Assembly: GCA_910584595.1 (NCBI GenBank)
Contig: CAJUBQ010000003.1
Coordinates: forward strand, 1 to 64,000
Direction of reading: 5' to 3'
Origin: an uncultured Eubacterium sp.
GTDB taxonomy: Bacteria > Bacillota > Clostridia > Lachnospirales > Lachnospiraceae
Length of the DNA: 64,000 nt
Shown here: piece after piece, positions 24,750-34,071 of the stretch
Position numbering within the stretch: the stretch's first letter is position 1
Layout of the letters: each line of letters starts with the position of its first letter
Program-made: the position numbers and the translations under genes
The notes under the pieces: model-generated
What the model was told of the DNA's origin: nothing
Database searches by the model: none
What the model saw: only the letters and a program-made list of their open reading frames with translations

Positions 24750-24810
24750 AATATTATAACACCACTTTACAACTTTTTGAATATAAGTTGCAAAGTGGTG
24801 TTATAATATT
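24750..24810. repeat. 27-bp palindrome overlapping the flippase promoter
   Basis: The arms (24750-24776 and 24784-24810) are complementary with a single mismatch; the core is TATAACACCACTTT. A TATAAT box of the minus-strand promoter lies in the lower arm, with TTCAAA 17 bp away. A T-run follows on the plus strand. It may be a plus-strand terminator, a repressor site, or both. Confidence 0.55.
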
Positions 24811-24855
24811 TTTTATCGTAATGATATCTATTGCCTGCTTCTATCGTAATCTCCT

Positions 24856-27042
24856 TTACTCACACTCAGCAAATGCAGGCTGTATCTTCCCTTGTTCGAT
24901 CCATCCGTAAACAAGCTTTCCAATCTCTTTCCAGTCATCATTCATTGCAAACGCAATCATTTTTTTCTCACTGACCAGGTACAGCATGTCACCTACATAG
25001 ACACTCCTCCAATACTTTCTGTCAGCACATGTTCCATTCGCCAGCGTACGTTCAATTCTGCTGATAAATTTGCCGTCTTTGTATGAAAATACGCGGTAAT
25101 CCTCCTGATACTTTTCTGCATACGTTTTCGTCGTAAACGCAATCAGATTTTTTTTCTCACTGACCAGGACAGACTTATAATCATACATTCCTTCACAGTC
25201 ATCAACTCCTTGCAGCACAAGCTTTGCTTCTTCCTTTACTTTCAAAGGATCTGAAATATCAAACATCGAAAGCTTTACGCCAACCGTCTCGCCGCTGTCA
25301 GGATCTGTCTCATAGCCGATGCCAAGCAGCTTATCGTCACTCCAAAAATGCAAGTATTCTGAGAATCCGGTCACTTTTAGCTCGCCAATAATTTGGGGAT
25401 TCTTTGGATCCGAAAAATCTACGGAAAACAATGGATCTGTATTGCGGTATGTTACAAAATATCCGATATCGCCCGCAAATCGCGCCGCATAAATCTGCTC
25501 TCCTTTTGCCAATCCGGTCAGTTTTCCGGCTGTCTGCATATTTTCATCCAGCACATATACACGATTTTCCCATGGATCTGCACTCGTCACCGAAGTAAGC
25601 ACAAGCAAATATCCTCCCTTTTCATGAATGGCGAATGTATCAGTAATATTGCCCTTTACTGTCTTTGCAGCTACCGCACGTATCGTTCCATCCGCTTCCA
25701 GTGCGAATCTGGCAATCCTCGTTCTGGAAGCTTCATTTACATAATCGTTAAGATACAGATACACCGACGTGCTGCTGACATAAAGATTCGTATATTGATG
25801 AATCAGAAGCTTTTTATCCAGAATACGGCTGTGATCTGTCAGATCAATCGCTGCCATCAAAAGTCCATAGCTGCCTCCTTTCTGCAAATAAATACAATCC
25901 GAAGGAACAACACTGCCATTTACACTTGGCAGCCATTGTTTGAGTCTATCATCTGACACCGCATCCTCTCTGAGCATATCATCCGTAATCCCCATAGACT
26001 GATTCGTAAAAAGATACAGGCGGCCGCCCACTTTTCTGGATGTCTGATACCAGCCATCCTGCACAGCCGTATCTTTCAGCACAGGATTCTTCGGATCTGA
26101 AAGATCGTATGTTATTATTTTTGTAACCGGTTTTGTGTCAATATATCGAACATCCGCTGCCTTTTGCTCCTCTTCCTTCTGCTGCAAAGATGTTTTTTCC
26201 GTCTGGACGATGATCGTCAAAAGCTTATCTGCTACATACATTTCACAGATCCGATCTGTATCTTCGTCCATATCCGGCCGGATAGTCCCTGCTGCATATG
26301 GAACCGCGCTGCTTACATCCAACGTCTGAATCTGATTTTCCTGCGCCACATAAATAAAATTGCCGTCTGTCTTTACAACATCACTTTCATCGATACCATC
26401 CACTTGCAGATTTGTGGTGGAAAAATCCTCCTTGTCTGCTGACTGACTGCTGTTTGATCCCTCTTTTTGCAGATCTGATCTTAGAGGAGACTGTACATTC
26501 TCATCGTAATGAATATTATTTGCATAATCTGCATCGTCACGTGCCGCACCATCCGTCATCGCTTCTTTCTCTTGTTTCATCTGCCATGCCGACGCCTCTT
26601 TTACTGCATCATAAACAGCGCCATAATCTGAAGCCAAAGTGTACATTTTACCCAATTTCTTAACGGACACTTTCTGCTGCATACTGACTGCTTCGCTGTC
26701 TTCCCCCGTTTCTGCTCCAGCCTCGTCGTTTTCCAATATGCTGAGATTTGTATCCTGCTTTTTTGCAGCCGATATCCTGTCTTTCTGCTCTTGTGCGTTG
26801 CTGCTTTCGCCGTCCTGTACCAGACTGCCTGACATCTTTCGCACATCATTTTGTGAAACAAACAATCCGATTCCAAAGCACAGGCACAGACATGCCGCTG
26901 CCGCTATCATTCTGTAATGTTTCCCAGTTTTATATGGTCTTCTCTTTAGCTGCCGTCTCACCTGATCCGGCTGTAAATGTTTCGGTACAGTCAAATCCTG
27001 CGCTGAATCAGCAATTTTTTCCAACATCTCCCGTTCATCCAT
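24856..27042 (-). CDS. membrane-anchored beta-propeller protein, probable anti-sigma factor
   Basis: 728 residues. A cytoplasmic N-terminus of ~45 residues (DEREMLEKIADSAQDL), one membrane helix (MIAAAACLCLCFGIGLFV), a charged linker, and from residue ~205 the beta-propeller domain (NLQVDGIDESDVVKTDGNFI, VYVAQENQIQTLDVS pattern, DLSDPKNPVL, YYVTYRNTDPLF type repeats). Proteins with this domain (Beta_propel family) occur next to ECF sigma genes in Clostridia. It is 36 bp behind the sigma gene and the short N-terminus is right for binding sigma. The propeller is outside and could sense a wall or carbohydrate signal. GGAGGG upstream of the start. Confidence 0.8.
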   Translation of the reverse strand: MDEREMLEKIADSAQDLTVPKHLQPDQVRRQLKRRPYKTGKHYRMIAAAACLCLCFGIGLFVSQNDVRKMSGSLVQDGESSNAQEQKDRISAAKKQDTNLSILENDEAGAETGEDSEAVSMQQKVSVKKLGKMYTLASDYGAVYDAVKEASAWQMKQEKEAMTDGAARDDADYANNIHYDENVQSPLRSDLQKEGSNSSQSADKEDFSTTNLQVDGIDESDVVKTDGNFIYVAQENQIQTLDVSSAVPYAAGTIRPDMDEDTDRICEMYVADKLLTIIVQTEKTSLQQKEEEQKAADVRYIDTKPVTKIITYDLSDPKNPVLKDTAVQDGWYQTSRKVGGRLYLFTNQSMGITDDMLREDAVSDDRLKQWLPSVNGSVVPSDCIYLQKGGSYGLLMAAIDLTDHSRILDKKLLIHQYTNLYVSSTSVYLYLNDYVNEASRTRIARFALEADGTIRAVAAKTVKGNITDTFAIHEKGGYLLVLTSVTSADPWENRVYVLDENMQTAGKLTGLAKGEQIYAARFAGDIGYFVTYRNTDPLFSVDFSDPKNPQIIGELKVTGFSEYLHFWSDDKLLGIGYETDPDSGETVGVKLSMFDISDPLKVKEEAKLVLQGVDDCEGMYDYKSVLVSEKKNLIAFTTKTYAEKYQEDYRVFSYKDGKFISRIERTLANGTCADRKYWRSVYVGDMLYLVSEKKMIAFAMNDDWKEIGKLVYGWIEQGKIQPAFAECE

Positions 27043-27078
27043 ATTGATACCCTCCAGACTTTTTCTCTAAACTATCCT

Positions 27079-27597
27079 TTACTTTAACTGTTCTTTCATT
27101 TTTTTCAGCGCCCGGCTTTCTTTGGAACGGACTGTATTTTCATTCATATGTAGCTGCTTTGCAATCTCCTTGCCCGTATATCCTGCAAATATATGCATGG
27201 CAATAATCATCCGTTCTTCAGACGATAATTCCTGATAAAGCATCCGCACCTGCACATGCTCTGCCGCATCGGCATCTGTCCCGGGTGCAGTAAGCTGCTC
27301 TGACAATTCCCCGGAAAGCTCCACTGTCTTGTTCGTGTACTCTTTGAGTTTTCTTTTGCACTTCGCAGACAGTATTTTAAATATCCATCCTTTGAATGCG
27401 TCTTCTTTCCGCAATCTTCGAATAGACGCAAATGCATCCGTAACTGTCTCACTGACTACATCCTGTGCGTCCACAGGATCTTTTAACGTATAAACTGCAA
27501 ACCGGTATAAATCTTCATAAACTTCCTGATACAAATCAGCAAATGCATCTGCACTTCCATGCTTTGCCTGACGCACCAGCTCCAAATATTGATCCAT
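27079..27597 (-). CDS. ECF-type RNA polymerase sigma factor
   Basis: 172 residues from the ATG at 27597 with GGGAGG seven bases upstream; the in-frame extension to 27684 reads through non-coding sequence. Region 2 (DAFADLYQEVYEDLYRFAVY, DAQDVVSETVTDAFASIRRL) and region 4 (LSSEERMIIAMHIFAGYTGK, HMNENTVRSKESRALKKMKE) are both present. It should direct transcription of its own operon. Downstream beta-propeller protein is its likely regulator. Confidence 0.9.
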   Translation of the reverse strand: MDQYLELVRQAKHGSADAFADLYQEVYEDLYRFAVYTLKDPVDAQDVVSETVTDAFASIRRLRKEDAFKGWIFKILSAKCKRKLKEYTNKTVELSGELSEQLTAPGTDADAAEHVQVRMLYQELSSEERMIIAMHIFAGYTGKEIAKQLHMNENTVRSKESRALKKMKEQLK

Positions 27598-27682
27598 GAC
27601 ATGCCTCCCGGATTCTTTTCTGCAAATAATTACTGTACACTGATATAGTGTCAGATCCTGTGCATTTTGTTGCAGAAAATTC

Positions 27683-27726
27683 AAAAAAATACAGCGTGTT
27701 TAAGAATTTATCTTAAACACACTGTA
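27683..27726 (-). terminator. terminator behind the GH13 gene
   Basis: ACAGCGTGTTTAAGA (27691-27705) pairs with 27711-27725 (one G-U pair) and is followed on the minus strand by seven U. It isolates the sigma operon from the glycosidase gene upstream. Confidence 0.85.
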
Positions 27727-27792
27727 TATCTTCTCTTTCTTTATCATTCATGCTAAGGAAAACTAACCTGTTCCACCTTTTTCCAAAACAGG

Positions 27793-29907
27793 TCAATCTT
27801 TTCGCCTCAACACTACTGAAGAATGTTTTGGCAGCATAATCTTTAATCGGCCTTCTGACACCTGATACACAACAGGTACTACTGAATATCCATTTTCATT
27901 TGTAAAAATCAGCTGTTCAAGCTTCGTAGACATCGGTATTCCTGCTGCCCACACGGAAACATCTGCTTCCCTGCTGCCATCTGCATTGTTTACAAGCACA
28001 ACAAGCTGTTCTTTTCGATTAAAACGCGCATAGCACAACAGATTATGTTCTCCCTGCAAAAACTTCACCGAACCGGTGCGAAGCGCCTGATGCTCTTTAT
28101 GAATACGGATGATTTCTCTGTGAAATGCAATCAGCTCTTTATCTTCTCTGCCCCACGGATAGGTTCTGCGGTTATCCGGATCGGTAAAACCACATACGCC
28201 CGCTTCATCTCCATAATACAGCGTCGGCGCTCCCGGCCATGTCATCTGGATAACGACCGCCTCTCGCAATACACCTTTATTGACTCCCTCAGAAGCAGCC
28301 TGCGCACCTAACGTATCGATACGTCCCGGTCTGTGATTTGTTCTGGTCAGAAAACGGGAGTGGTCATGATTGGACAGCTGATTCATAGAGCAATACAACG
28401 AAGACGTCAAAAAGCTTGTCATATAATGACTCATAGAACCTTCAAAATTGCCTATATTCCCAAGCGTACATTCCTGAAAACTGTCGCTGTGCTTTTCCAT
28501 TCCGGTTAAAAACCAGGTCACAGGTTCCATAAACGCATCATAGTTCATAATTGTATCCCACTGATCGCCGGACAGCCAGTTTTTTGGATCTCCGTAATGC
28601 TCCGCTAAAATAATTGCATTTGGATTCGCTGACTTTACCGCTTTGCGGAAATCACGCCAAAATTGATGGTTAAACCGCTCACTGTATCCCAAATCCGCGG
28701 CGACGTCCAATCGCCAGCCATCCGCATTGTACGGCGGGGATACCCATTTTTTTCCAATCTCCAATATATATTGATATAATTCCTCTGATTCTTCATAATT
28801 CAGCTTAGGCAGTGTATCATGCTCCCACCAGCCGTCATAAGATTTATTATGCGGCCAGGCATTTTGGTCATTGAATTTAAAATATCCCCGGTACGGACTT
28901 TCCCCGGATACGTATGCTCCCGGCGCGTACCCTTCCTGTCCGTTGTACAGCTCCTCTCTGTCCATCCACTTATTAAATGAACCACAGTGATTAAATACAC
29001 CGTCCAATATGACTTTCATGCCCCGCCTGTGTATTTCTTCTACAAGCTCTGCAAAAAACTGATTACTTGCCTCCAGATTCCGCTTATCTGTAACTCTCTT
29101 TATATACCGTTCTGCCAGCCGGTTATCAACAGATCCTTGCGCCAGCAGCGCTCCGCCATCTTCTACAATCTTTCCGTAATGCGGATCTATATAATCATAA
29201 TCCTGAATGTCATATTTATGATTGGATGGCGATACGAACAACGGATTAAAATAAATAACTTCTATGCCAAGGTTTTGCAGGTAATCCAGTTTTTTACGCA
29301 CCCCTTCCAGATCTCCGCCATAAAATTCTGCGACACTAAAACTGGAAGGCACTTTATCCCAGTTTTCAATTTTCTGACTCGGTGTGCGGATATAGAAGTA
29401 CTCATTTGTCTCTACATCATTTCCTGCATCCCCATTATAAAAACGATCTACTAAAATCTGATACATAACTGCGCCTTTCGCCCAGTCCGGAGTCGAAAAT
29501 CCCGGTACAATCCGGAAACTATACTGCGGACGCAGTTCCTTTGTCGGTCCATAATTATCATAATACAATGTCAGCATTCCGTCTGCTACCTGAAAATAAT
29601 AATCAAACGGCTGATCTGTCATCACAACTGTGTATGCATAATAATCAAATTCTTCACAGGTCTCTATTTTTTTCATCTGATATTCCTGTCCATTGCCGCA
29701 CAAAAATACCGCATCAACATTGTCTTTTTTCGTGCGGAAACGAATCGTTACTTCTTCTCCTTCTTTTGGCTCCGGCGGCTCCCTGTAATCCGCCGTCCCG
29801 TCTGAGAAAAGCACCTGCTTATATAGCACCGGACGCATCTGCATCATGTAGCGCTGTATTCTGTTTAGTTCGTATATTGATTTACTTTCCATCTCCACAA
29901 GCTCCAT
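27793..29907 (-). CDS. GH13 alpha-glycosidase (neopullulanase/cyclomaltodextrinase type)
   Basis: 704 residues, cytoplasmic (no signal peptide). An N-terminal beta domain (~1-130) is followed by the TIM barrel with the four family motifs: DGVFNHCG, GWRLDVAADL (nucleophile D), ILAEHYGDP (acid E) and LSNHDHSRF (second D), and the YQILVDRFYNGD substrate-binding start. A beta-sandwich domain closes the protein. It hydrolyses alpha-glucans such as maltodextrins or pullulan inside the cell. Starts at the ATG at 29907 with a weak AAGAGAA site; the later ATG at residue 6 has no spacing. Confidence 0.92.
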   Translation of the reverse strand: MELVEMESKSIYELNRIQRYMMQMRPVLYKQVLFSDGTADYREPPEPKEGEEVTIRFRTKKDNVDAVFLCGNGQEYQMKKIETCEEFDYYAYTVVMTDQPFDYYFQVADGMLTLYYDNYGPTKELRPQYSFRIVPGFSTPDWAKGAVMYQILVDRFYNGDAGNDVETNEYFYIRTPSQKIENWDKVPSSFSVAEFYGGDLEGVRKKLDYLQNLGIEVIYFNPLFVSPSNHKYDIQDYDYIDPHYGKIVEDGGALLAQGSVDNRLAERYIKRVTDKRNLEASNQFFAELVEEIHRRGMKVILDGVFNHCGSFNKWMDREELYNGQEGYAPGAYVSGESPYRGYFKFNDQNAWPHNKSYDGWWEHDTLPKLNYEESEELYQYILEIGKKWVSPPYNADGWRLDVAADLGYSERFNHQFWRDFRKAVKSANPNAIILAEHYGDPKNWLSGDQWDTIMNYDAFMEPVTWFLTGMEKHSDSFQECTLGNIGNFEGSMSHYMTSFLTSSLYCSMNQLSNHDHSRFLTRTNHRPGRIDTLGAQAASEGVNKGVLREAVVIQMTWPGAPTLYYGDEAGVCGFTDPDNRRTYPWGREDKELIAFHREIIRIHKEHQALRTGSVKFLQGEHNLLCYARFNRKEQLVVLVNNADGSREADVSVWAAGIPMSTKLEQLIFTNENGYSVVPVVYQVSEGRLKIMLPKHSSVVLRRKD

Positions 29908-30273
29908 ATTCTCTTTTTCGTCTTCTTTGTTAAGTATATCCTATCTTTCCAAAATAATCTATAGCATATCTGAACAAAAATCAACCTGCGCGAAAAAATA
30001 GCATTGTTATGCGAAAAATCAGGGAATAAAAACATCATTTTTTTACAAAAAGTAAAACAGACAGCTTACGCTGTCTGTTTTAGGAGAAGGTATTTTTACT
30101 ATGGGGTATAGCAAAAACTATATAATGTATTGGGGGGTTTTTACGTTAATTATAATACCATCTTTGCTCCGATAAGTGTGCACAAACTTCCAAAAATATC
30201 TATATTTTTTTTGTGCATTTCATCTATTAAGTTTCATTTACCAATACAGTCAACTCCAAATTTTGCACAGCTT
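29908..30273. other. 366-bp intergenic region
   Basis: No protein gene. It contains the ftsH-side terminator at 30054-30081. A minus-strand TATTATAAT box at 30150-30158 could start a short transcript of about 90 bases ending at that terminator; no small ORF with a start and ribosome binding site is visible in it. Confidence 0.4.
30054..30081 (-). terminator. bidirectional terminator downstream of ftsH
   Basis: AAAACAGACAGC (30054-30065) and its exact complement (30070-30081) around a TTAC loop. A-runs on the left give a U-tract on the minus strand. Confidence 0.75.
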
Positions 30274-32124
30274 TTATCCTTCCATCAATGGTATCTCTTT
30301 CTTATCCGCAAACAATGCTTCAAACTCTTCTCTGCTGATTTTCTCTTTCTCCAAAAGCAGATCTGCACATTGATGCAGCACCTGCTCATACTGATGAATA
30401 ATCTCTCTTGCTTTGACATAGCATTCATCAATAATGCGCTTCACTTCATTATCAATCAGCGTAGCTACATTTTCCCCATATCCTTTTGTATGAGCCAAAT
30501 CTCTGCCGATAAATACTTCATTATCATCTTCATCATAGCAGATCAGCCCCAGATTTTCAGACATGCCATATTTGGTAACCATTGCCTTTGCCATTGCGGT
30601 TGCCTGCTTAATGTCCTGCGAAGCACCTGTTGTAATATCGTCAAAAATCAGTTCCTCCGCAACACGTCCGCCCAGATCTACTACTATTTCCTGTAGCATA
30701 CGGCCCTTTGTATTAAACATTTCATCTTTTTCCGGCAGCGGCATCGTATATCCTGCAGCCCCGGCTCCGGTCGGTATAATAGATACTGAATACACCGGCC
30801 CGACATCCGGCAGCACATGAAATAAAATTGCATGCCCCGCTTCATGAAATGCTGTAATTCTCTTTTCTTTTTCACTGATAATCCGGCTCTTCTTTTCTGC
30901 CCCAATTCCTACTTTCACAAAAGAATTGCGGATATCGTCCAGCCTGATATACCCACGGTCTGCCTTAGCCGCCCGGATGGCAGCCTCATTTAACAAATTC
31001 TCCAGATCAGCTCCGGTAAATCCTGCTGTCGTCTGCGCAATCTGTTTCAAATCCACATCATCGCTCAGCGGCTTGTTTTTGGCATGTACATGCAGGATCT
31101 CTTCCCTGCCGCCGACATCCGGCCTGCCGACATGGACTTTTCTGTCAAAGCGCCCCGGACGCATAATCGCCGGATCCAGAATATCCACACGATTTGTCGC
31201 CGCCATAACAATAATGCCTTCATTGACGCCGAAACCATCCATCTCTACTAACATCTGATTGAGCGTCTGCTCACGTTCATCGTGTCCGCCTCCCATACCG
31301 GTTCCACGACGTCTGGCAACAGCATCAATCTCATCAATAAATACAATACAGGGAGCATTTTTCTTTGCATCTTCAAACAAATCACGTACACGTGAAGCTC
31401 CGACACCGACAAACATTTCCACAAAATCGGAACCGGAAATGCTAAAAAACGGCACGCCTGCTTCTCCCGCAACTGCCTTTGCAAGCAGCGTTTTACCGGT
31501 TCCCGGAGGCCCAACGAGCAGTACTCCCTTTGGGATTCTGGCTCCCAGCTTTGTATATTTGCCCGGTTCACGTAAAAAATCTACAATTTCTTCCAGTTCT
31601 TCCTTTTCTTCTTTCAGTCCGGCAACTTTCGAAAAGTTGACAGATTTTGCTTCATCTGTATACATTCTGGCACGACTCTTGCCGAAATTCATCATTTTCG
31701 GGCCGCCCCCTCCGCCTGCAGACTGATTGATATTATTCATAATGATAAACAGAATAAACATCGCTCCAAAAATAATCAAATATGGAAGCCACGTAGACAG
31801 CCAGCTTGCCTTTGGAATATTTTTCAGCAAATAATTATAAAAATCATTTTGCTTTAGGTATTCCTGCTCCTGATTCACATCTGATACGATGATCTCATGC
31901 CTGTCGGCATCATCCTTGAGCGTCACAATAAGCGTACCTGTCGGCGTCTCGGCATTCTGCTCAATAATAACAGAATAAACTTTATCTGCTTCCAAATCTG
32001 TCTGATACTGATGATACGTATACGTATCCGACGTAATATCAGTCTCACTTAAAAAATACCATATGCCAACCACTCCTAACACAAGGATGGCATACAAGAC
32101 AAAACCTCGATAACCTCTCTTCAA
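30274..32124 (-). CDS. ftsH: ATP-dependent zinc metalloprotease FtsH
   Basis: 616 residues. Membrane helices at ~8-25 and ~113-131 flank a small external domain. AAA+ domain with Walker A GPPGTGKT (205-212), Walker B IVFIDEIDAV and second region of homology NRVDILDPAIMRPGRF, then the protease domain with HEAGH (427-431). FtsH is a hexameric membrane protease that degrades misfolded membrane proteins and regulators. The start is TTG: AAGGAGG seven bases upstream leaves no other choice. It follows hpt by 14 bp as in Bacillus. Confidence 0.98.
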   Translation of the reverse strand: MKRGYRGFVLYAILVLGVVGIWYFLSETDITSDTYTYHQYQTDLEADKVYSVIIEQNAETPTGTLIVTLKDDADRHEIIVSDVNQEQEYLKQNDFYNYLLKNIPKASWLSTWLPYLIIFGAMFILFIIMNNINQSAGGGGGPKMMNFGKSRARMYTDEAKSVNFSKVAGLKEEKEELEEIVDFLREPGKYTKLGARIPKGVLLVGPPGTGKTLLAKAVAGEAGVPFFSISGSDFVEMFVGVGASRVRDLFEDAKKNAPCIVFIDEIDAVARRRGTGMGGGHDEREQTLNQMLVEMDGFGVNEGIIVMAATNRVDILDPAIMRPGRFDRKVHVGRPDVGGREEILHVHAKNKPLSDDVDLKQIAQTTAGFTGADLENLLNEAAIRAAKADRGYIRLDDIRNSFVKVGIGAEKKSRIISEKEKRITAFHEAGHAILFHVLPDVGPVYSVSIIPTGAGAAGYTMPLPEKDEMFNTKGRMLQEIVVDLGGRVAEELIFDDITTGASQDIKQATAMAKAMVTKYGMSENLGLICYDEDDNEVFIGRDLAHTKGYGENVATLIDNEVKRIIDECYVKAREIIHQYEQVLHQCADLLLEKEKISREEFEALFADKKEIPLMEG

Positions 32125-32138
32125 GTTATAACCTCCTT

Positions 32139-32663
32139 CTACTCACCCTCTACGACTCCAATATAAGGAAGATTTCTGTATTTTTGCGCATAATCCATCC
32201 CATATCCTATTACAAATTTATTTGGAATCACGAATCCGTTATAATCCACCGGCACCTGCACGATGCGCCGTTCCGGTTTATCTAACAGCGTACAAAGCTT
32301 CAGACTTTTCGGTTTGCGTGCCCGCAGATTGTCTAACAGCAGGCTCAGTGTTCTGCCGGTATCTATAATATCCTCTACTACAATCACATGTCTGCCTGCA
32401 ATATCTTCAATCAGATCTTTCGTGATATTCACCTGCCCGCTGGAACTTGTACCTGCGCCATAACTGGACGCTTCCATAAAGTCCAGTATCACCGGTACGG
32501 TAATCCGCTTGGTCAGTTCCGTACAAAAATAAACTCCGCCGCGCAAAATCCCAATTGCAACAATCTCTTCGCCTTTATAATCTTCATTGATCTGCGCAGC
32601 AATCTCTGCAATTCGTGCATTTACCTCTTCCTCTGAAATCATTACATGAATCTGTTCTTTCAT
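32139..32663 (-). CDS. hpt: hypoxanthine phosphoribosyltransferase
   Basis: 174 residues from the ATG at 32663 with GGAGG upstream (this site lies within the tilS reading frame). The PRPP-binding motif VIVVEDIIDTGRTLSLLL and the GILRGGVYFCTEL loop are conserved. It converts hypoxanthine or guanine and PRPP to nucleotides in purine salvage. The tilS ORF runs 80 bp into this gene, in another frame. Confidence 0.96.
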   Translation of the reverse strand: MKEQIHVMISEEEVNARIAEIAAQINEDYKGEEIVAIGILRGGVYFCTELTKRITVPVILDFMEASSYGAGTSSSGQVNITKDLIEDIAGRHVIVVEDIIDTGRTLSLLLDNLRARKPKSLKLCTLLDKPERRIVQVPVDYNGFVIPNKFVIGYGMDYAQKYRNLPYIGVVEGE

Positions 32664-34059
32664 CTTCTCTTCCTCCGCAAAAAGTAACCTCCAATATTCT
32701 TCTGGTGTGTTCATTCACTTTATAATAGCTGCTGATTCTATAGCCGACTACCCACATAATATGAGAACCGTCAGCCAGCAGCAGCAGCCGATCTCGTTCC
32801 TTTACAGGAATCTTCTCATTAACCAGATATTTTTTAAGCTTCTGATGATTCCCCGAAGCATCTATTGCCAGATAATCTCCCGGCTGTCTGTTTCTTACAC
32901 AGAATCCATGCTTTATCTTATCATAATCAAAGCATTTCGTATACTTCTTTTTGGAAATTTGTGACATATGCTCAGAAATATCTTCGATTATACGAAACGA
33001 AAACTGTTTTTTCAGAAAATCACTCTTATTTACAGCAGTATTCTCTGCATTTTTCACATTTTTTACGAGGCGAATTTCTACCCCGCTGTAAACTCTTACT
33101 GCCTGCATTTTATAAGGAAGCTGTATCTGTCTTCCGTTTTGCCGGTTAAAAAGTTCCCGAACCTGGCGGATATGGTCCCTTGTAAGATCTTTTCTGCTGC
33201 CTGCTAATATCCCAAGCAGCCGATACAACATTTCACCCTGAATCACCGCATCCAGATTTAAGAATAAGTCTTTTCGAATCTCTGCGCCATCCGCAAACAT
33301 TCGGCAGCATGTTTCCTGTGCAGCTGCCGCCTGTTTTTGCAAATAATTTCCGATCTCACGCAACTGCTGTGCCGTCTGATACATATGTTCTGCTGCGCCA
33401 CCATTGATTTCATGCAGTGCCGGTAACGCCCGATGCCTGATCTGATTTCTGCTATATACATCCATCTCATTCGTCGCATCGGTGCAAAACTCCTGCCCCA
33501 TCTGCTCTAAATACGCTTCTATTTCCTGCCTGCTGATATGCAGCAGCGGCCGTATCACATCCCCGTTTACCGGTGCGATAGCCGCCAATCCATGAATCCC
33601 TGTTCCTCGAGCCAGATGAAACAGCATCGTTTCTGCATGATCCTGCAGATTATGAGCAACTGCAATCTTTACATTCTGTCCGGGATACTTTTGCTTTTCG
33701 TCCCGAAAAGCCTGATATCGTAAAACTCTGCCAGCCTCTTCCTCACTCATTCCATGCGCGTGCGCATACTCCGGCACCTGATAATGGCAGATATGACACT
33801 GTATGCGGTGTTTTTCACAAAAAGACCTGACAAACTCTGCGTCTTGCTCAGCCTCTGCCCCACGGATGCCATGTTCCACATGTACGACAGATATTTGATA
33901 ATCTAAAACGTCACGCAGCTTTTGTAAAACAAGCAGCAGGCAGATGGAATCAGCCCCGCCTGAAACTCCGACTACAAGATGATCTCCTGCTTCAATCATC
34001 TGATGCTGCAGAATAAACTTTTTTACCTTTTGTATGATGGTACTGCTATTTACATCCAT
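32584..34059 (-). CDS. tilS: tRNA(Ile)-lysidine synthase
   Basis: 491 residues. The N-type ATP pyrophosphatase P-loop VGVSGGADSICLLL (~29-42) and HNLQDHAETMLFHLARGTGI (~138) identify TilS, which changes C34 of the CAU-anticodon tRNA-Ile into lysidine, an essential step. The C-terminal DUF1949-like tail ends normally near ILEVTFCGGR, but the frame then continues 80 bp into hpt (ending CRDCCADQ), a coding overlap not usual in the family. Follows spoIIE by 12 bp. Confidence 0.95.
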   Translation of the reverse strand: MDVNSSTIIQKVKKFILQHQMIEAGDHLVVGVSGGADSICLLLVLQKLRDVLDYQISVVHVEHGIRGAEAEQDAEFVRSFCEKHRIQCHICHYQVPEYAHAHGMSEEEAGRVLRYQAFRDEKQKYPGQNVKIAVAHNLQDHAETMLFHLARGTGIHGLAAIAPVNGDVIRPLLHISRQEIEAYLEQMGQEFCTDATNEMDVYSRNQIRHRALPALHEINGGAAEHMYQTAQQLREIGNYLQKQAAAAQETCCRMFADGAEIRKDLFLNLDAVIQGEMLYRLLGILAGSRKDLTRDHIRQVRELFNRQNGRQIQLPYKMQAVRVYSGVEIRLVKNVKNAENTAVNKSDFLKKQFSFRIIEDISEHMSQISKKKYTKCFDYDKIKHGFCVRNRQPGDYLAIDASGNHQKLKKYLVNEKIPVKERDRLLLLADGSHIMWVVGYRISSYYKVNEHTRRILEVTFCGGREDERTDSCNDFRGRGKCTNCRDCCADQ

Positions 34060-34071
34060 TGTTCCTGTTCC

